Shown: in pieces, positions 1 to 6,663 of the stretch
Numbering within the stretch: position 1 is the stretch's first letter
Layout: each line of letters starts with the position of its first letter
From: DASTCC01 sp035711465
GTDB taxonomy: Bacteria; Acidobacteriota; Vicinamibacteria; Vicinamibacterales; SCN-69-37
Reading direction: 5' to 3'
Assembly (NCBI GenBank): GCA_035711465.1
Contig: DASTCC010000077.1
Span: 1 to 10,847 of the forward strand
DNA: 10,847 bases
Notes under the pieces: model-generated
The model's database searches: none
Told to the model about the DNA's origin: nothing
The model's input: the letters and a program-made list of their open reading frames with translations, nothing else
Program-made: the position numbers and the translations under genes

Positions 1-22
1 CCGCTGCCTGAGCCCCGAACGC

Positions 23-63
23 AGAAAGAGAGAGGCCGCCAGGTTCTTGCCCAGCGGCCTCTC
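23..63 (-). terminator. Intrinsic terminator of the TonB-dependent receptor gene
   Basis: A perfect 10-bp inverted repeat, GAGAGGCCGC at 30-39 and GCGGCCTCTC at 54-63, encloses a 14-base loop. Read on the minus strand, three further loop bases on each side can pair (GGG with CCT), and the stem is followed by the T-rich run TCTTTCT (29-23). The stem begins only 5 bases after the receptor stop codon. Position, stem strength and the T-rich tail on the correct side all fit a rho-independent terminator for the minus-strand receptor. Confidence 0.75.
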
Positions 64-68
64 CTACA

Positions 69-2939
69 CTAATTGAATGAAATGCGAATGCCGAACCGCA
101 CGATACGCGGATTCATGATCTCGATGATGTCGTTGACGTTGTCCGCGGCAACGTCGAACTGACGACCGAGCGTCGTGCCGTTGTTGAACAGGTTGAAGAA
201 GTCGACGTCGAAGTCGACCGATGCGCGATCGAAGCGGAAGTTCTTGCTGATGCGCGCATCGAACGAGTGGACGGTCGGCAACCGGTTCTCGTCGACGTCG
301 CTCACGAGCAGCACCGTCTTGTCGACGCCGGAGATGTCGTCGGCCGATCCCGGCGTGCTCGAGTTGTAGTACGGCGCCGCGTAGCCCTGCCGCATCACGT
401 AGTTGACCGCGGTGTTGATGCCCCACCCCGCCTGATAGGCGCCGGTCAGCACCATCTGGTACTTCGGCTGCGAGAGGAAGATCGCGCTCTTGCCGCTGCC
501 GGACGTCTGTTCGAGCACCAGACCGCCGTCGAGGTTCGGCGACCCCAGCGTGAACTGCGAGGTGCCGGGGATCGACGGCGTCGGGTCCGCCATCGAGTCG
601 AGCCCGTCGAAGTACTCCCGATGCGTGCCTCCGGCCCACGACGCCCGCATCATCCAGCGGTTGGACATGCGTTTGTTGGCGACGATCTCGTAGCCGAGGT
701 ACCGCTGCGAGTAGCCGGGCCGATGCTCGTAGACACGACCGAAGTCATCGGGCACGGCCGCCGGGTTGACGGCGTAGAACGGGACCTCGAAGGAGCCGAC
801 GCCTGGCGCCGATCCGCTCGTGACCCCGGCCAGCTCGTAGTCGCTGCCGGTGACGTCGCGGAAGTGCAGCCAGTTGAAGTCCACGTACTTGCGCCAGGTC
901 ACCGTGCCGCTCAGCCCGAAGCCCGGGAAGATCTCGCGCTCGGCGCCGAACAGCAGCTCGTGAGTCTTCGGCGTCTTGTAATCGCCGACGCGGTTGGGGT
1001 TGCCGGCGAGCGGGTTGTCCGGGTCGAAACCGTAGGTGCCCTGGAACGTCGTGAACTCGCTCGGGTCCAGCCGCTGGTTGCCGTTGGTGTCGGTGCCCGA
1101 CCAGTACACGTACGAGTAGTACGGGATCGCCGACGCCACGCTGGCCGCGAAGTTGGAATCGAGCTGCGAGGCGAACATCGCGTAGCTGGCGCGCAGCAGC
1201 GTCTTCCGGTCCGCGCCGAGCGCGTAGCTCACGCCGACGCGCGGCGACAGCGTGTTCCACACCACGACGTCGTCCACGGCGGGCGCCTCGAGTGCGGGCA
1301 GCAGCGGGTCGATCGGGTTGGCCGGCACCGTCGTCTCCTTGATCGAGCTCGCCGAGCGATCCCAGCGAACCCCGAGGTTGAACGTGAGCCGGTCGAGCGA
1401 GATCGTGTCGCTGAAGTAGCCGTTCCAGTAGGTGCCGTTGCCGGAGAGCGCCCACGGCCGCACCACCGTCGCCTCGATGAACGGATAGCCGTTGTGCAGG
1501 CTGTACATTCCGCCCGGCCACGACACCGAGGAATCCACCGACGCGCCGCGCCAGCCGAGCCCGGCCTTGAACTCGTGGTTGCCGCGGAAGTAGTTGCCCT
1601 CGACGTTGAAGTTCGTCTGCGGCCGTTCCGTCGAGTAGTTGTTGAACGTGCCGTGCCAGATGTTGCTGTCGTCGCGGAAAGCCGTGGTGTCCTGACCGCC
1701 GCGGGGGTCGAACGCGAACTCGTTCTTCGTGTAGCCGAACCGCCCGGTCAGGAACAACGAACTGCCGACCGTCCGATTGACCTCGAACTTGTACAGGTCG
1801 GTCGGGCCCGCCTGGTTGTAGGTGGTCTCGTCGGGCCGGTCGAACGCGGCGCCTCTGCCTTCCTTCTGCTTGTCGCCCCGGAAGTAGGTGAAGTTGCCAC
1901 GCGTCGCCGGGTTGATGTCGCCCGACACCTTGAACGAGGTGTTCTTCAGCACGGTGTCGTCCTTCGCCGTCTGCACGAAGTCCGTGCCGTCGAAGCTGAA
2001 GATCTTCAGCTTCGGTTCGGTCCGTCCGTAGGCGCCCCACACCCAGAGCTTGTCCTTCCACAGCGGACCGCCGCCCTCGAAGCCGGTGTCGAAGTACGAG
2101 TTGACCCGGTTGTAGCTGGCGAGCTCACCGATGAGATCGTCCGAGATGTTGTCCGACTGCAGCCCGTCGTTCTCGAAGTAGTAACTGCCGGAGCCGCGCC
2201 ACTGGTTGGTGCCGCTGCGCAGCACGAAGTTGAGCTGCACGCCGGGCGTGGCCGTGGTGACATCGGCGCCCCCGGTCGTCACCTGCATTTCCTGAAACAT
2301 GTCGAAGTCGTAATAGGTCGGCGACGACCCGAGCGCGGCCATGTCCGTGATCGTCACGCCGTCCATGTTCCAGGTGTTCTGGTTGACCTGCGCGCCCTTG
2401 GCCTTGTAGTTCGACTGCTGGCCCGACTCGGCGCCGCCGACGTTGACGCGATCGACCATCACCCCGGGAACCGTCTGCAGCACGACCCAGGGATCGCGCG
2501 AAGACGGAATGTTCTGCAGCTCTTCGAGCGTCACGTTGGTCGCGACCGCCGTGCGCTTCGCTTCGATCACCGGCGTCTCGGCGGTGACGCTCACTTCTTC
2601 GCTCACGTTGCCGACCGCGAGCGTGACGTCGAGCGGCACGACCGAGCCGGCACTGACCGGCACGTTCTCGTTCTTGTAGGCGTTGAAACCCGTCAGCGTT
2701 GCTGTGACCGTGTAGCGGCCAGGCGCCAGATTGAGGAAATGCGCCTCACCACGGCTGTCCGTCACCGCGTTCTCCGCCTGGACGCCAGTCAGCTGGACGG
2801 TGACGCCCGGTAACACAGCGCCGGTGCCGTCCTTCACGGTGACGTCGATGCGCCCCGTGAAGACCTGTGCCGAAGCGGGCACGGCAACGGCCACGAGGCA
2901 GATGATCGACAGGATCATCCACGTCATTCGTTGCTTCAT
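69..2939 (-). CDS. Oar-like TonB-dependent receptor with N-terminal carboxypeptidase-regulatory domain
   Basis: Predicted outer-membrane beta-barrel transporter of 956 residues. A signal peptide (K2, R4, hydrophobic core 8-20, likely cleavage after ASA at 24) is followed by a carboxypeptidase-regulatory-like beta-sandwich at about 27-110 (TVKDGTGAVLPGVTV, then LAPGRYTVTATLTGF). A plug-like domain spans about 129-245 (LQTVPGVMVD, NMDGVTITD, NFVLRSGTNQWRG), and an aromatic-rich barrel continues to the end, closing with GIRISFN. This order is that of the Oar-like receptors common in Acidobacteria. The start is placed at 2939 because GGAGG lies 5 bases upstream; an ATG four codons earlier (2951) overlaps that ribosome-binding site. 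Residues 617-628 form a complete EF-hand loop, DTNGNQRLDPSE, which suggests calcium binding in a surface loop. No SusD-like or TonB/ExbBD gene lies nearby, so the ligand is unknown. Family call is firm, substrate is not. Confidence 0.93.
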   Translation of the reverse strand: MKQRMTWMILSIICLVAVAVPASAQVFTGRIDVTVKDGTGAVLPGVTVQLTGVQAENAVTDSRGEAHFLNLAPGRYTVTATLTGFNAYKNENVPVSAGSVVPLDVTLAVGNVSEEVSVTAETPVIEAKRTAVATNVTLEELQNIPSSRDPWVVLQTVPGVMVDRVNVGGAESGQQSNYKAKGAQVNQNTWNMDGVTITDMAALGSSPTYYDFDMFQEMQVTTGGADVTTATPGVQLNFVLRSGTNQWRGSGSYYFENDGLQSDNISDDLIGELASYNRVNSYFDTGFEGGGPLWKDKLWVWGAYGRTEPKLKIFSFDGTDFVQTAKDDTVLKNTSFKVSGDINPATRGNFTYFRGDKQKEGRGAAFDRPDETTYNQAGPTDLYKFEVNRTVGSSLFLTGRFGYTKNEFAFDPRGGQDTTAFRDDSNIWHGTFNNYSTERPQTNFNVEGNYFRGNHEFKAGLGWRGASVDSSVSWPGGMYSLHNGYPFIEATVVRPWALSGNGTYWNGYFSDTISLDRLTFNLGVRWDRSASSIKETTVPANPIDPLLPALEAPAVDDVVVWNTLSPRVGVSYALGADRKTLLRASYAMFASQLDSNFAASVASAIPYYSYVYWSGTDTNGNQRLDPSEFTTFQGTYGFDPDNPLAGNPNRVGDYKTPKTHELLFGAEREIFPGFGLSGTVTWRKYVDFNWLHFRDVTGSDYELAGVTSGSAPGVGSFEVPFYAVNPAAVPDDFGRVYEHRPGYSQRYLGYEIVANKRMSNRWMMRASWAGGTHREYFDGLDSMADPTPSIPGTSQFTLGSPNLDGGLVLEQTSGSGKSAIFLSQPKYQMVLTGAYQAGWGINTAVNYVMRQGYAAPYYNSSTPGSADDISGVDKTVLLVSDVDENRLPTVHSFDARISKNFRFDRASVDFDVDFFNLFNNGTTLGRQFDVAADNVNDIIEIMNPRIVRFGIRISFN

Positions 2940-2944
2940 GAGTG

Positions 2945-2949
2945 CCTCC
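2945..2949 (-). promoter_or_regulatory. Ribosome-binding site deciding the receptor start
   Basis: On the minus strand GGAGG lies 5 bases before the ATG at 2939. The alternative upstream ATG at 2951 would place this Shine-Dalgarno sequence inside the coding region and has no comparable site of its own. The start at 2939 also gives a normal signal peptide (MKQRMTW followed by a hydrophobic stretch). Confidence 0.75.
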
Positions 2950-3118
2950 ATTCACACGCATACCGGTGCCGCAGCGGGGGGCTGACAGCGACACCGATTC
3001 ATTGGAGGGAGCTAATGCAAGTTTGTCGCACACGGCCGCTCGAAGACGATTGGTATGAACCCCCAGCAGATCGGGACGAGCGACCTTGAGACGGGACCAG
3101 TGCCCGGGCCCCTACTTC

Positions 3119-3149
3119 GCGGTGAACCGCCCGATCCAAGACCTTGGAT
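3119..3149. repeat. Two adjacent short perfect dyads, possible operator
   Basis: GCGGTGAACCGC (3119-3130, 5-bp arms around GA) is followed three bases later by ATCCAAGACCTTGGAT (3134-3149, 7-bp arms around AC). They lie about 85-115 bp upstream of the VWA gene promoter element and about 180-210 bp upstream of the divergent receptor. Perfect, closely spaced arms resemble protein-binding half sites more than a terminator, as no T-tract follows. Short palindromes also occur by chance in GC-rich DNA, so the functional reading is weak. Confidence 0.3.
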
Positions 3150-3233
3150 ACGCCAGGACAGGCGCAGACATGCCACGGCGGGTCGCGGCTCCCGGCCGGC
3201 TGATCGCGACCCGGCACGGCGGCCGCCAACCCT

Positions 3234-3242
3234 TGCTAGAAT
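3234..3242 (+). promoter_or_regulatory. Extended -10 promoter element of the VWA gene
   Basis: TGCTAGAAT matches an extended -10 (TGn followed by TAGAAT, five of six consensus bases). It lies 21 bases upstream of the ATG at 3264, predicting a transcription start near 3249 and a very short leader. GGAG at 3253-3256 lies within that leader, 7 bases before the ATG. No good -35 is present at the usual spacing, which fits an extended -10 promoter. Confidence 0.55.
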
Positions 3243-3263
3243 GCGGAGATTCGGAGTCAACCG

Positions 3264-4586
3264 ATGCGAACCTTGCGTCTCGACGTCGTCGTGGCGACCG
3301 CGATTGCCGCAGTCGTCTCCGCGAGCTCTCTCACGATCACTGCGCAGTCGACGACCGCGCAGACGGCGCAGCAGGCTCAGCAGCCGCCGACGCCGACCCC
3401 GCCACAAGCGACGTTCCGATCGGCGACGAACCTCGTCGAAGTCGACGTCGTCGTCCAGGACCGCCAGGGACGTTTCGTCCCCGGACTGACCATCGACGAT
3501 CTGGCCGTGCTCGAGGATGGGCAGCCGCAGCAGATCCAGCAGTTCTATCTCGTCAGCAACAGCGGCGGATCGGTGATGCCGACCGGCAGCACGTCGGCGA
3601 CGCCCGATCTCGCCGATCCGCGCGGCCGCCGCCTCTTCGTGTTCCTCTTCGACGAGTCGCATCTCTCGAACGAATCGCTGCTGCGCATCAAGACCGGCGT
3701 CGAGCGTTTCCTCAACACGCAGTTCAAGCCCGGCGACTTCGGCGGCATCTACTCCGCGGGACAGATGCACAAGAGCCGTCTCACCGCGAGCAAGGCCGAG
3801 TTGCTCACCGGCCTGCGCGCCGTCCAGCCGGCGTTCGACAGCCGCGATCGGCTGCTCTCGAAGTTCCGCGAGTTCCCGGCGATTCCAAGCGAGGCGGACG
3901 CCGCGCGCATCGAGGCGGGCGATCTGCAGCTCATCGACTCGCTCGCGCGGAAGAACTGCGACGAGAACCCGCAGGAGTGCCTGCTCGTCGGCGGCCTCGG
4001 TCAGGTGGAGAGCAAGATCCAGGACAAGGCGCGCAGCTACATCCGCGACGCGCGCGTCGCCGCGTCGAACACGCTCGACAACCTGCGCATGGTCGCGTCC
4101 AACCTGGCGACGATTCCGGGCCGCAAGACCGTGATCTTCCTCTCCGACGGCTTCTACGTGGAGGACACGCGCGTCGTCGTCACCGAGATCGCGGCGATCG
4201 CCGCCCGCGGCGGCTCCGCCTTCTACTCGGTCTACGGCCAGGGCACGTCGATGGTCGGCGGCCGATCGTTCCCTGACGTCGTCAGTCAGGCGCACAGCCT
4301 CAACTCGACGTTCGACAGCAACGACGATGGTCTGCAGATTCTGTCGTCGAACACCGGCGGCTTCGTGGTGCGCAACCTGAACGACGTGTCACGCGCGCTC
4401 GGCCTCGTGGCGCGCGACACCAGCACCTACTACGTGCTCGGCTACAGTCCGACCAACGCGGTCATGGACGGCAAGATGCGGAAGATCGAAGTGAAGTCGC
4501 GCGCCGACGGGCTGCAGGTGCGGGCGCGAAAGGGCTACGTGGCCTCGCCCCTTCCGCCGATGCAATCGATGCGGAGTGGGGGCTGA
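3264..4586 (+). CDS. Secreted VWFA-related protein (acidobacterial type)
   Basis: A 440-residue protein matching the VWFA-related domain family that is expanded in Acidobacteria. A hydrophobic N-terminus (about 8-27) looks like a signal peptide with likely cleavage after ITA, followed by a Q/P/T-rich linker (28-49). A conserved beta-rich segment at 51-98 (NLVEVDVVVQDRQGRFVPGL, then DDLAVLEDGQPQ) precedes the von Willebrand factor A domain. That domain starts at RRLFVFLFDESHLS (122-135), continues through IPGRKTVIFLSDGFY (284-298) and ends near YYVLGYSPTN. The first metal-site (MIDAS) motif is non-canonical: D130 and S132 are present, but L134 replaces the second Ser of DxSxS; D295 of the SDG motif is kept. 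C232 and C239 could form a disulfide. The role is unknown; adhesion or protein binding outside the cytoplasm is inferred. GGAG 7 bases before the ATG supports the start. It converges with the CsoR-family gene. Confidence 0.9.
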   Translation: MRTLRLDVVVATAIAAVVSASSLTITAQSTTAQTAQQAQQPPTPTPPQATFRSATNLVEVDVVVQDRQGRFVPGLTIDDLAVLEDGQPQQIQQFYLVSNSGGSVMPTGSTSATPDLADPRGRRLFVFLFDESHLSNESLLRIKTGVERFLNTQFKPGDFGGIYSAGQMHKSRLTASKAELLTGLRAVQPAFDSRDRLLSKFREFPAIPSEADAARIEAGDLQLIDSLARKNCDENPQECLLVGGLGQVESKIQDKARSYIRDARVAASNTLDNLRMVASNLATIPGRKTVIFLSDGFYVEDTRVVVTEIAAIAARGGSAFYSVYGQGTSMVGGRSFPDVVSQAHSLNSTFDSNDDGLQILSSNTGGFVVRNLNDVSRALGLVARDTSTYYVLGYSPTNAVMDGKMRKIEVKSRADGLQVRARKGYVASPLPPMQSMRSGG

Positions 4587-4596
4587 GGCCGGTCGC

Positions 4597-4617
4597 GGTG
4601 CGCCAGAACGGCGCGCC
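4597..4617. terminator. Hairpin in the convergent junction, possible bidirectional terminator
   Basis: GGTGCGCC (4597-4604) and GGCGCGCC (4610-4617) form an 8-bp stem with one G-T wobble around the loop AGAAC. It lies in the 45 bases between the VWA stop (4586) and the CsoR-family stop (4632), where a shared terminator would be expected. Neither side has a proper T-tract, so termination may be inefficient or rho-dependent. Confidence 0.4.
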
Positions 4618-4631
4618 ATGCTGAAATGGTC

Positions 4632-4907
4632 TTATTTGGCGAATCGATCGAAGATATCGACGAGTTCGCTCAACGACTTGCGGCGTTCCACCTCGCCCTT
4701 CGCGACCCCGTCCGTCACGCAGTTGTCGACGTGGTACTTGAAGATGGCAAGGCTGATGCGGTTCAGAGCCGCCTCGGCGGCAGCCAGTTGCTGCAGGATC
4801 TCGATGCACAACCTCGGCTCCTGAACCATGCGGCGGATCCCGCGGATCTGCCCTTCGATACGGTTCAGCCGTGTGACGAGTGCCTGCTGTTCTGTCGCTC
4901 CCAACAT
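4632..4907 (-). CDS. CsoR/RcnR-family metal-sensitive transcriptional repressor
   Basis: A 91-residue all-helical DNA-binding protein of the CsoR/RcnR/FrmR/CstR family. The family-defining helix is clear: RLNRIEGQIRGIRRMV (13-28), followed by C34, H59 and C63. The spacing of 25 and 4 residues is that of the Cu(I) ligands in CsoR proteins. FrmR and RcnR differ at the third position and CstR lacks the His, so a CsoR-like copper (or other thiophilic metal) sensor is the best reading. Members act as tetramers that release DNA when the metal binds. The ATG at 4907 is chosen because a GGGGTGG sequence lies just upstream and the length is normal; the frame stays open upstream to 5183, but that part has no family similarity. 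No copper ATPase, chaperone or formaldehyde enzyme lies nearby. It is divergent from the hydrolase operon at 5182, which may be its target. Confidence 0.9.
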   Translation of the reverse strand: MLGATEQQALVTRLNRIEGQIRGIRRMVQEPRLCIEILQQLAAAEAALNRISLAIFKYHVDNCVTDGVAKGEVERRKSLSELVDIFDRFAK

Positions 4908-4929
4908 ATCCACCCCGGGCCCGACTCCC

Positions 4930-4964
4930 CGTTCTACTAGCACGAGCCGTAGCAGAACGTTTTT
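4930..4964 (+). terminator. Stem-loop with T-tract upstream of the CsoR-family gene
   Basis: CGTTCTACTA (4930-4939) pairs with TAGCAGAACG (4950-4959) over 10 positions with a single A-C mismatch, around a 10-base loop, and is followed directly by TTTTT (4960-4964). On the plus strand this resembles an intrinsic terminator, but the nearest upstream plus-strand gene ended about 345 bp earlier. On the minus strand the mismatch becomes a G-U pair, and the element sits 23-52 bases before the CsoR-family start codon. It could therefore equally be an operator dyad or a 5' leader hairpin of that gene. It might also stop read-through towards the hydrolase operon. Confidence 0.4.
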
Positions 4965-5001
4965 CGGGTCACCTGGGAATACGACACCAGCGACAGCCTG
5001 T

Positions 5002-5021
5002 TGCACCCCCGGTGTAGGGCA
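5002..5021. promoter_or_regulatory. Candidate CsoR-type operator
   Basis: TGCACCCCCGGTGTAGGGCA is an imperfect inverted repeat with a C-run on one side and a G-run on the other, the layout of the GC-tract operators bound by CsoR/RcnR-family repressors. It lies between the divergent CsoR-family gene (start 4907) and the hydrolase operon (start 5182). A TTGACC hexamer begins at 5022, right beside it, but no good -10 follows at proper spacing, so no promoter is called. In GC-rich DNA such tracts arise easily; this is a positional and pattern argument only. Confidence 0.3.
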
Positions 5022-5181
5022 TTGACCGGAAGTCTGGGCCGGTAAACCGGATCCGGGCCCGGACGGGACGCTCACCCCGGAAACAGACACAATAAAAGCA
5101 GATGTTGGCGCGACCCTCGCCAGTCCCACCGTTGGCGGCCCGACTGATGGGCGGCAGAAGTCTCCGTGGCGGCGGCTGATC

Positions 5182-5973
5182 ATGTCGCTCGTCGATCGCG
5201 GCGCCGGCCGCCCGCTCGTGCTCGTGCCTGGCCTTCAGGGCCGCTGGGAATGGAACCGGCCGGCCATCGATGCGCTCGAGCGCCGCTTCCGGGTGCTCAC
5301 CTTTTCGCTCAACGATGTCCCCGAATCCGAGCCGCGGATGTTCGACTGGTGGGTGCAGAAAATCGACGAGCTGATCGATCGCACTGGGGAGCCCGCGGCG
5401 ATCGTCACGGGCGTCTCGTTCGGCGGTCTGATCGCGGCGCTCTACGCGGCGAGACGGCCCGAACGCACCGCGGCGCTGGTGCTGGTGTCGGCGCCGCCGC
5501 CCGACTTCGCGATTCAACCGCAGATGATGGCGCACATCGCCCGCCCGGTGCTCACGTTCCCGATCTTCGCGGTGCGCGCGGTGCGCCGGTTCATTCCCGA
5601 GTTCATCGCCTGCCGGCCGACGTGGCCGGGGCGCGTCGCGTTCGCGCTCAGCTACGCGCGCTGGCCGATCGTCGCCCCGGGATCGCCGCGGCGGATGGCG
5701 GAATGGGTCCGCGCGTGGAAGGAGCTGGATATGATCGACGAGATCTCCACGGTCCGCGCGCCGACGCTGGTCGTCACCGGCGAGGCCCGGCTCGACGGCG
5801 TCGTCCCGGTGGCGAGCACGCTGCGCTATCTCGATCTGATTCCCGGATCGACCCACGAGATCATCTCCGGCACGGGGCATACCAACCTCGTGTCGAAACC
5901 GGAAGAGTTCGCCGCCATCGTCGCGCGGTTCGCCGCGCGGGTGCGGCCTTCGGTGACAGCGCCATGCACGTGA
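5182..5973 (+). CDS. Alpha/beta hydrolase (first of a pair)
   Basis: A 263-residue alpha/beta-fold hydrolase with no signal peptide, presumably cytoplasmic. The strand and oxyanion loop LVLVPGLQGRW lies at 12-22 and the nucleophile elbow GVSFG at 77-81 (Ser79). The likely acid is Asp205 in the VVTGEARLDGVVP segment and the likely base His233 in GTGHTN, so the triad is complete and in order. The region 104-180 forms the cap that sets substrate choice and is not diagnostic. Esterase, thioesterase or C-C hydrolase activity is possible. The first ATG (5182) is used; the preceding GGCGGCGG is only a weak ribosome-binding site. It is the first gene of a plus-strand run, divergent from the CsoR-family regulator and overlapping the next hydrolase by 10 bp. 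Confidence 0.87.
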   Translation: MSLVDRGAGRPLVLVPGLQGRWEWNRPAIDALERRFRVLTFSLNDVPESEPRMFDWWVQKIDELIDRTGEPAAIVTGVSFGGLIAALYAARRPERTAALVLVSAPPPDFAIQPQMMAHIARPVLTFPIFAVRAVRRFIPEFIACRPTWPGRVAFALSYARWPIVAPGSPRRMAEWVRAWKELDMIDEISTVRAPTLVVTGEARLDGVVPVASTLRYLDLIPGSTHEIISGTGHTNLVSKPEEFAAIVARFAARVRPSVTAPCT

Positions 5974-6611
5974 CGATCCCCGGTCCCGCCGGCCCGCTCG
6001 AAGGCCTGATCGACGAGATGGCGCCAGCCTCGGATGCCGCCGCCGTCGCGCCTCGAGCCGCCGTCGTCTTCGCGCATCCGCACCCGCAGCAGGGCGGGAC
6101 GATGCACACGAAGGCGGTCTTTCAGGGCGCGAAAGGTCTGGCCCGGATCGGCTGCGCGGTGCTGCGCTTCAACTTCCGCGGCGTCGGCTCGAGCGCCGGC
6201 GACTTCGACGAAGGGCGCGGCGAGATCGAAGACTACAGGGCCGCGCTCGATTTCATGTCGGCGAAGTACCCGGACGTGCCGCTCTGGGCGGCGGGCTTCT
6301 CGTTCGGATCGTGGATCGCGCTCGAGACCGGTGCGCTCGATCCGCGCGTCTCGGTGCTCATCGGCATTGCGCCGCCGGTGGCGCGCGACGGCTACACCTT
6401 TCCCAACACGCTCGAGACGACCAAGCCGAAGTTCCTCGTACAAGGCGATCTCGACGAACTCTGTCCGCTGAAGCAGCTCTGGGCGTTCTACGCGAGGCTC
6501 AAGGACCCGAAAGAGCTCGTCGTCATCGACGGCGCGAGCCATCTCTTCGACGGCAAGACGCGGGAGGTCGGCGAGGCGCTGGAAGATCTGCTCGGCGACT
6601 TCGAGCAGTGA
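5964..6611 (+). CDS. Alpha/beta hydrolase, small COG2945-like type
   Basis: A 215-residue hydrolase resembling the compact alpha/beta-superfamily proteins of the COG2945 kind. The signature FAHPHPQQGGTMHTK (36-50) is followed by LRFNFRGVGSSAGDFDEG (67-84), the nucleophile elbow GFSFG (111-115, Ser113), an acid in QGDLDELCP (Asp164 most likely) and His193 in GASHLF. The triad is intact and the length normal; there is no signal peptide. Proteins of this type are poorly characterised and the substrate is unknown. Its ATG lies 10 bp inside the end of the preceding hydrolase gene, so translation is probably coupled. The two hydrolases are distinct subfamilies rather than a recent duplication: one has HPHP at the oxyanion loop, the other VPGLQG. 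Confidence 0.87.
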   Translation: MHVTIPGPAGPLEGLIDEMAPASDAAAVAPRAAVVFAHPHPQQGGTMHTKAVFQGAKGLARIGCAVLRFNFRGVGSSAGDFDEGRGEIEDYRAALDFMSAKYPDVPLWAAGFSFGSWIALETGALDPRVSVLIGIAPPVARDGYTFPNTLETTKPKFLVQGDLDELCPLKQLWAFYARLKDPKELVVIDGASHLFDGKTREVGEALEDLLGDFEQ

Positions 6612-6623
6612 CGCATTTGACGG

Positions 6624-6637
6624 CCGGCGCGCGCCGG
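6624..6637. repeat. Perfect 14-bp GC palindrome between hydrolase and dehydrogenase genes
   Basis: CCGGCGCGCGCCGG reads the same on both strands and lies in the only sizeable gap (52 bp) of the 5.2-9.7 kb gene run. As RNA it would give a 5-bp GC stem with a GCGC loop. There is no T-tract, so it is not a clear terminator; it may be a pause or mRNA-stability element, or chance in GC-rich DNA. Confidence 0.35.
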
Positions 6638-6663
6638 TTCACGATCTGAGCGACGGAGCAGGG

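Larger units (their letters stand above)
2940..3263. other. Divergent intergenic region between the receptor and VWA genes
   Basis: A 324-bp gap with no credible gene; open frames crossing it are GC-rich shadows. It holds the receptor ribosome-binding site at its left end, two neighbouring short dyads in the middle (3119-3149), and an extended -10 promoter plus ribosome-binding site for the VWA gene at its right end. I could not find a convincing -35/-10 pair for the minus-strand receptor; the AT-richer stretch around 2995-3060 is the likeliest place for it. Confidence 0.6.

Noticed and set aside
267..2813. 848-codon plus-strand open frame antisense to the receptor
   Set aside because: It is very rich in Arg, Val, Glu and Ala with no recognisable domain, and lies wholly opposite a clear receptor gene. 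Long antisense frames are expected opposite GC-rich genes with strong third-position GC.
2940..2951. Receptor start four codons upstream at 2951
   Set aside because: The upstream ATG overlaps the GGAGG that is well placed for the ATG at 2939, and it would add MEAL before the signal peptide without a Shine-Dalgarno site of its own.
5022..5048. TTGACC/TAAACC as a promoter for the hydrolase operon
   Set aside because: The spacer is only 15 bases and the -10 match is poor; the -35-like hexamer alone is not enough to call a promoter.
4908..5183. Upstream extension of the CsoR-family frame by 92 codons
   Set aside because: The frame is open, but the added part (Pro/Gly/Val-rich) has no family similarity and would make the protein twice the usual length. 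The ATG at 4907 has a ribosome-binding site and gives 91 residues, normal for the family.
5964..6611. The two alpha/beta hydrolases as a tandem duplication
   Set aside because: They differ in length, oxyanion-loop motif (VPGLQG versus HPHPQQGG) and surroundings of the catalytic residues, so they belong to distinct subfamilies rather than a recent duplication.
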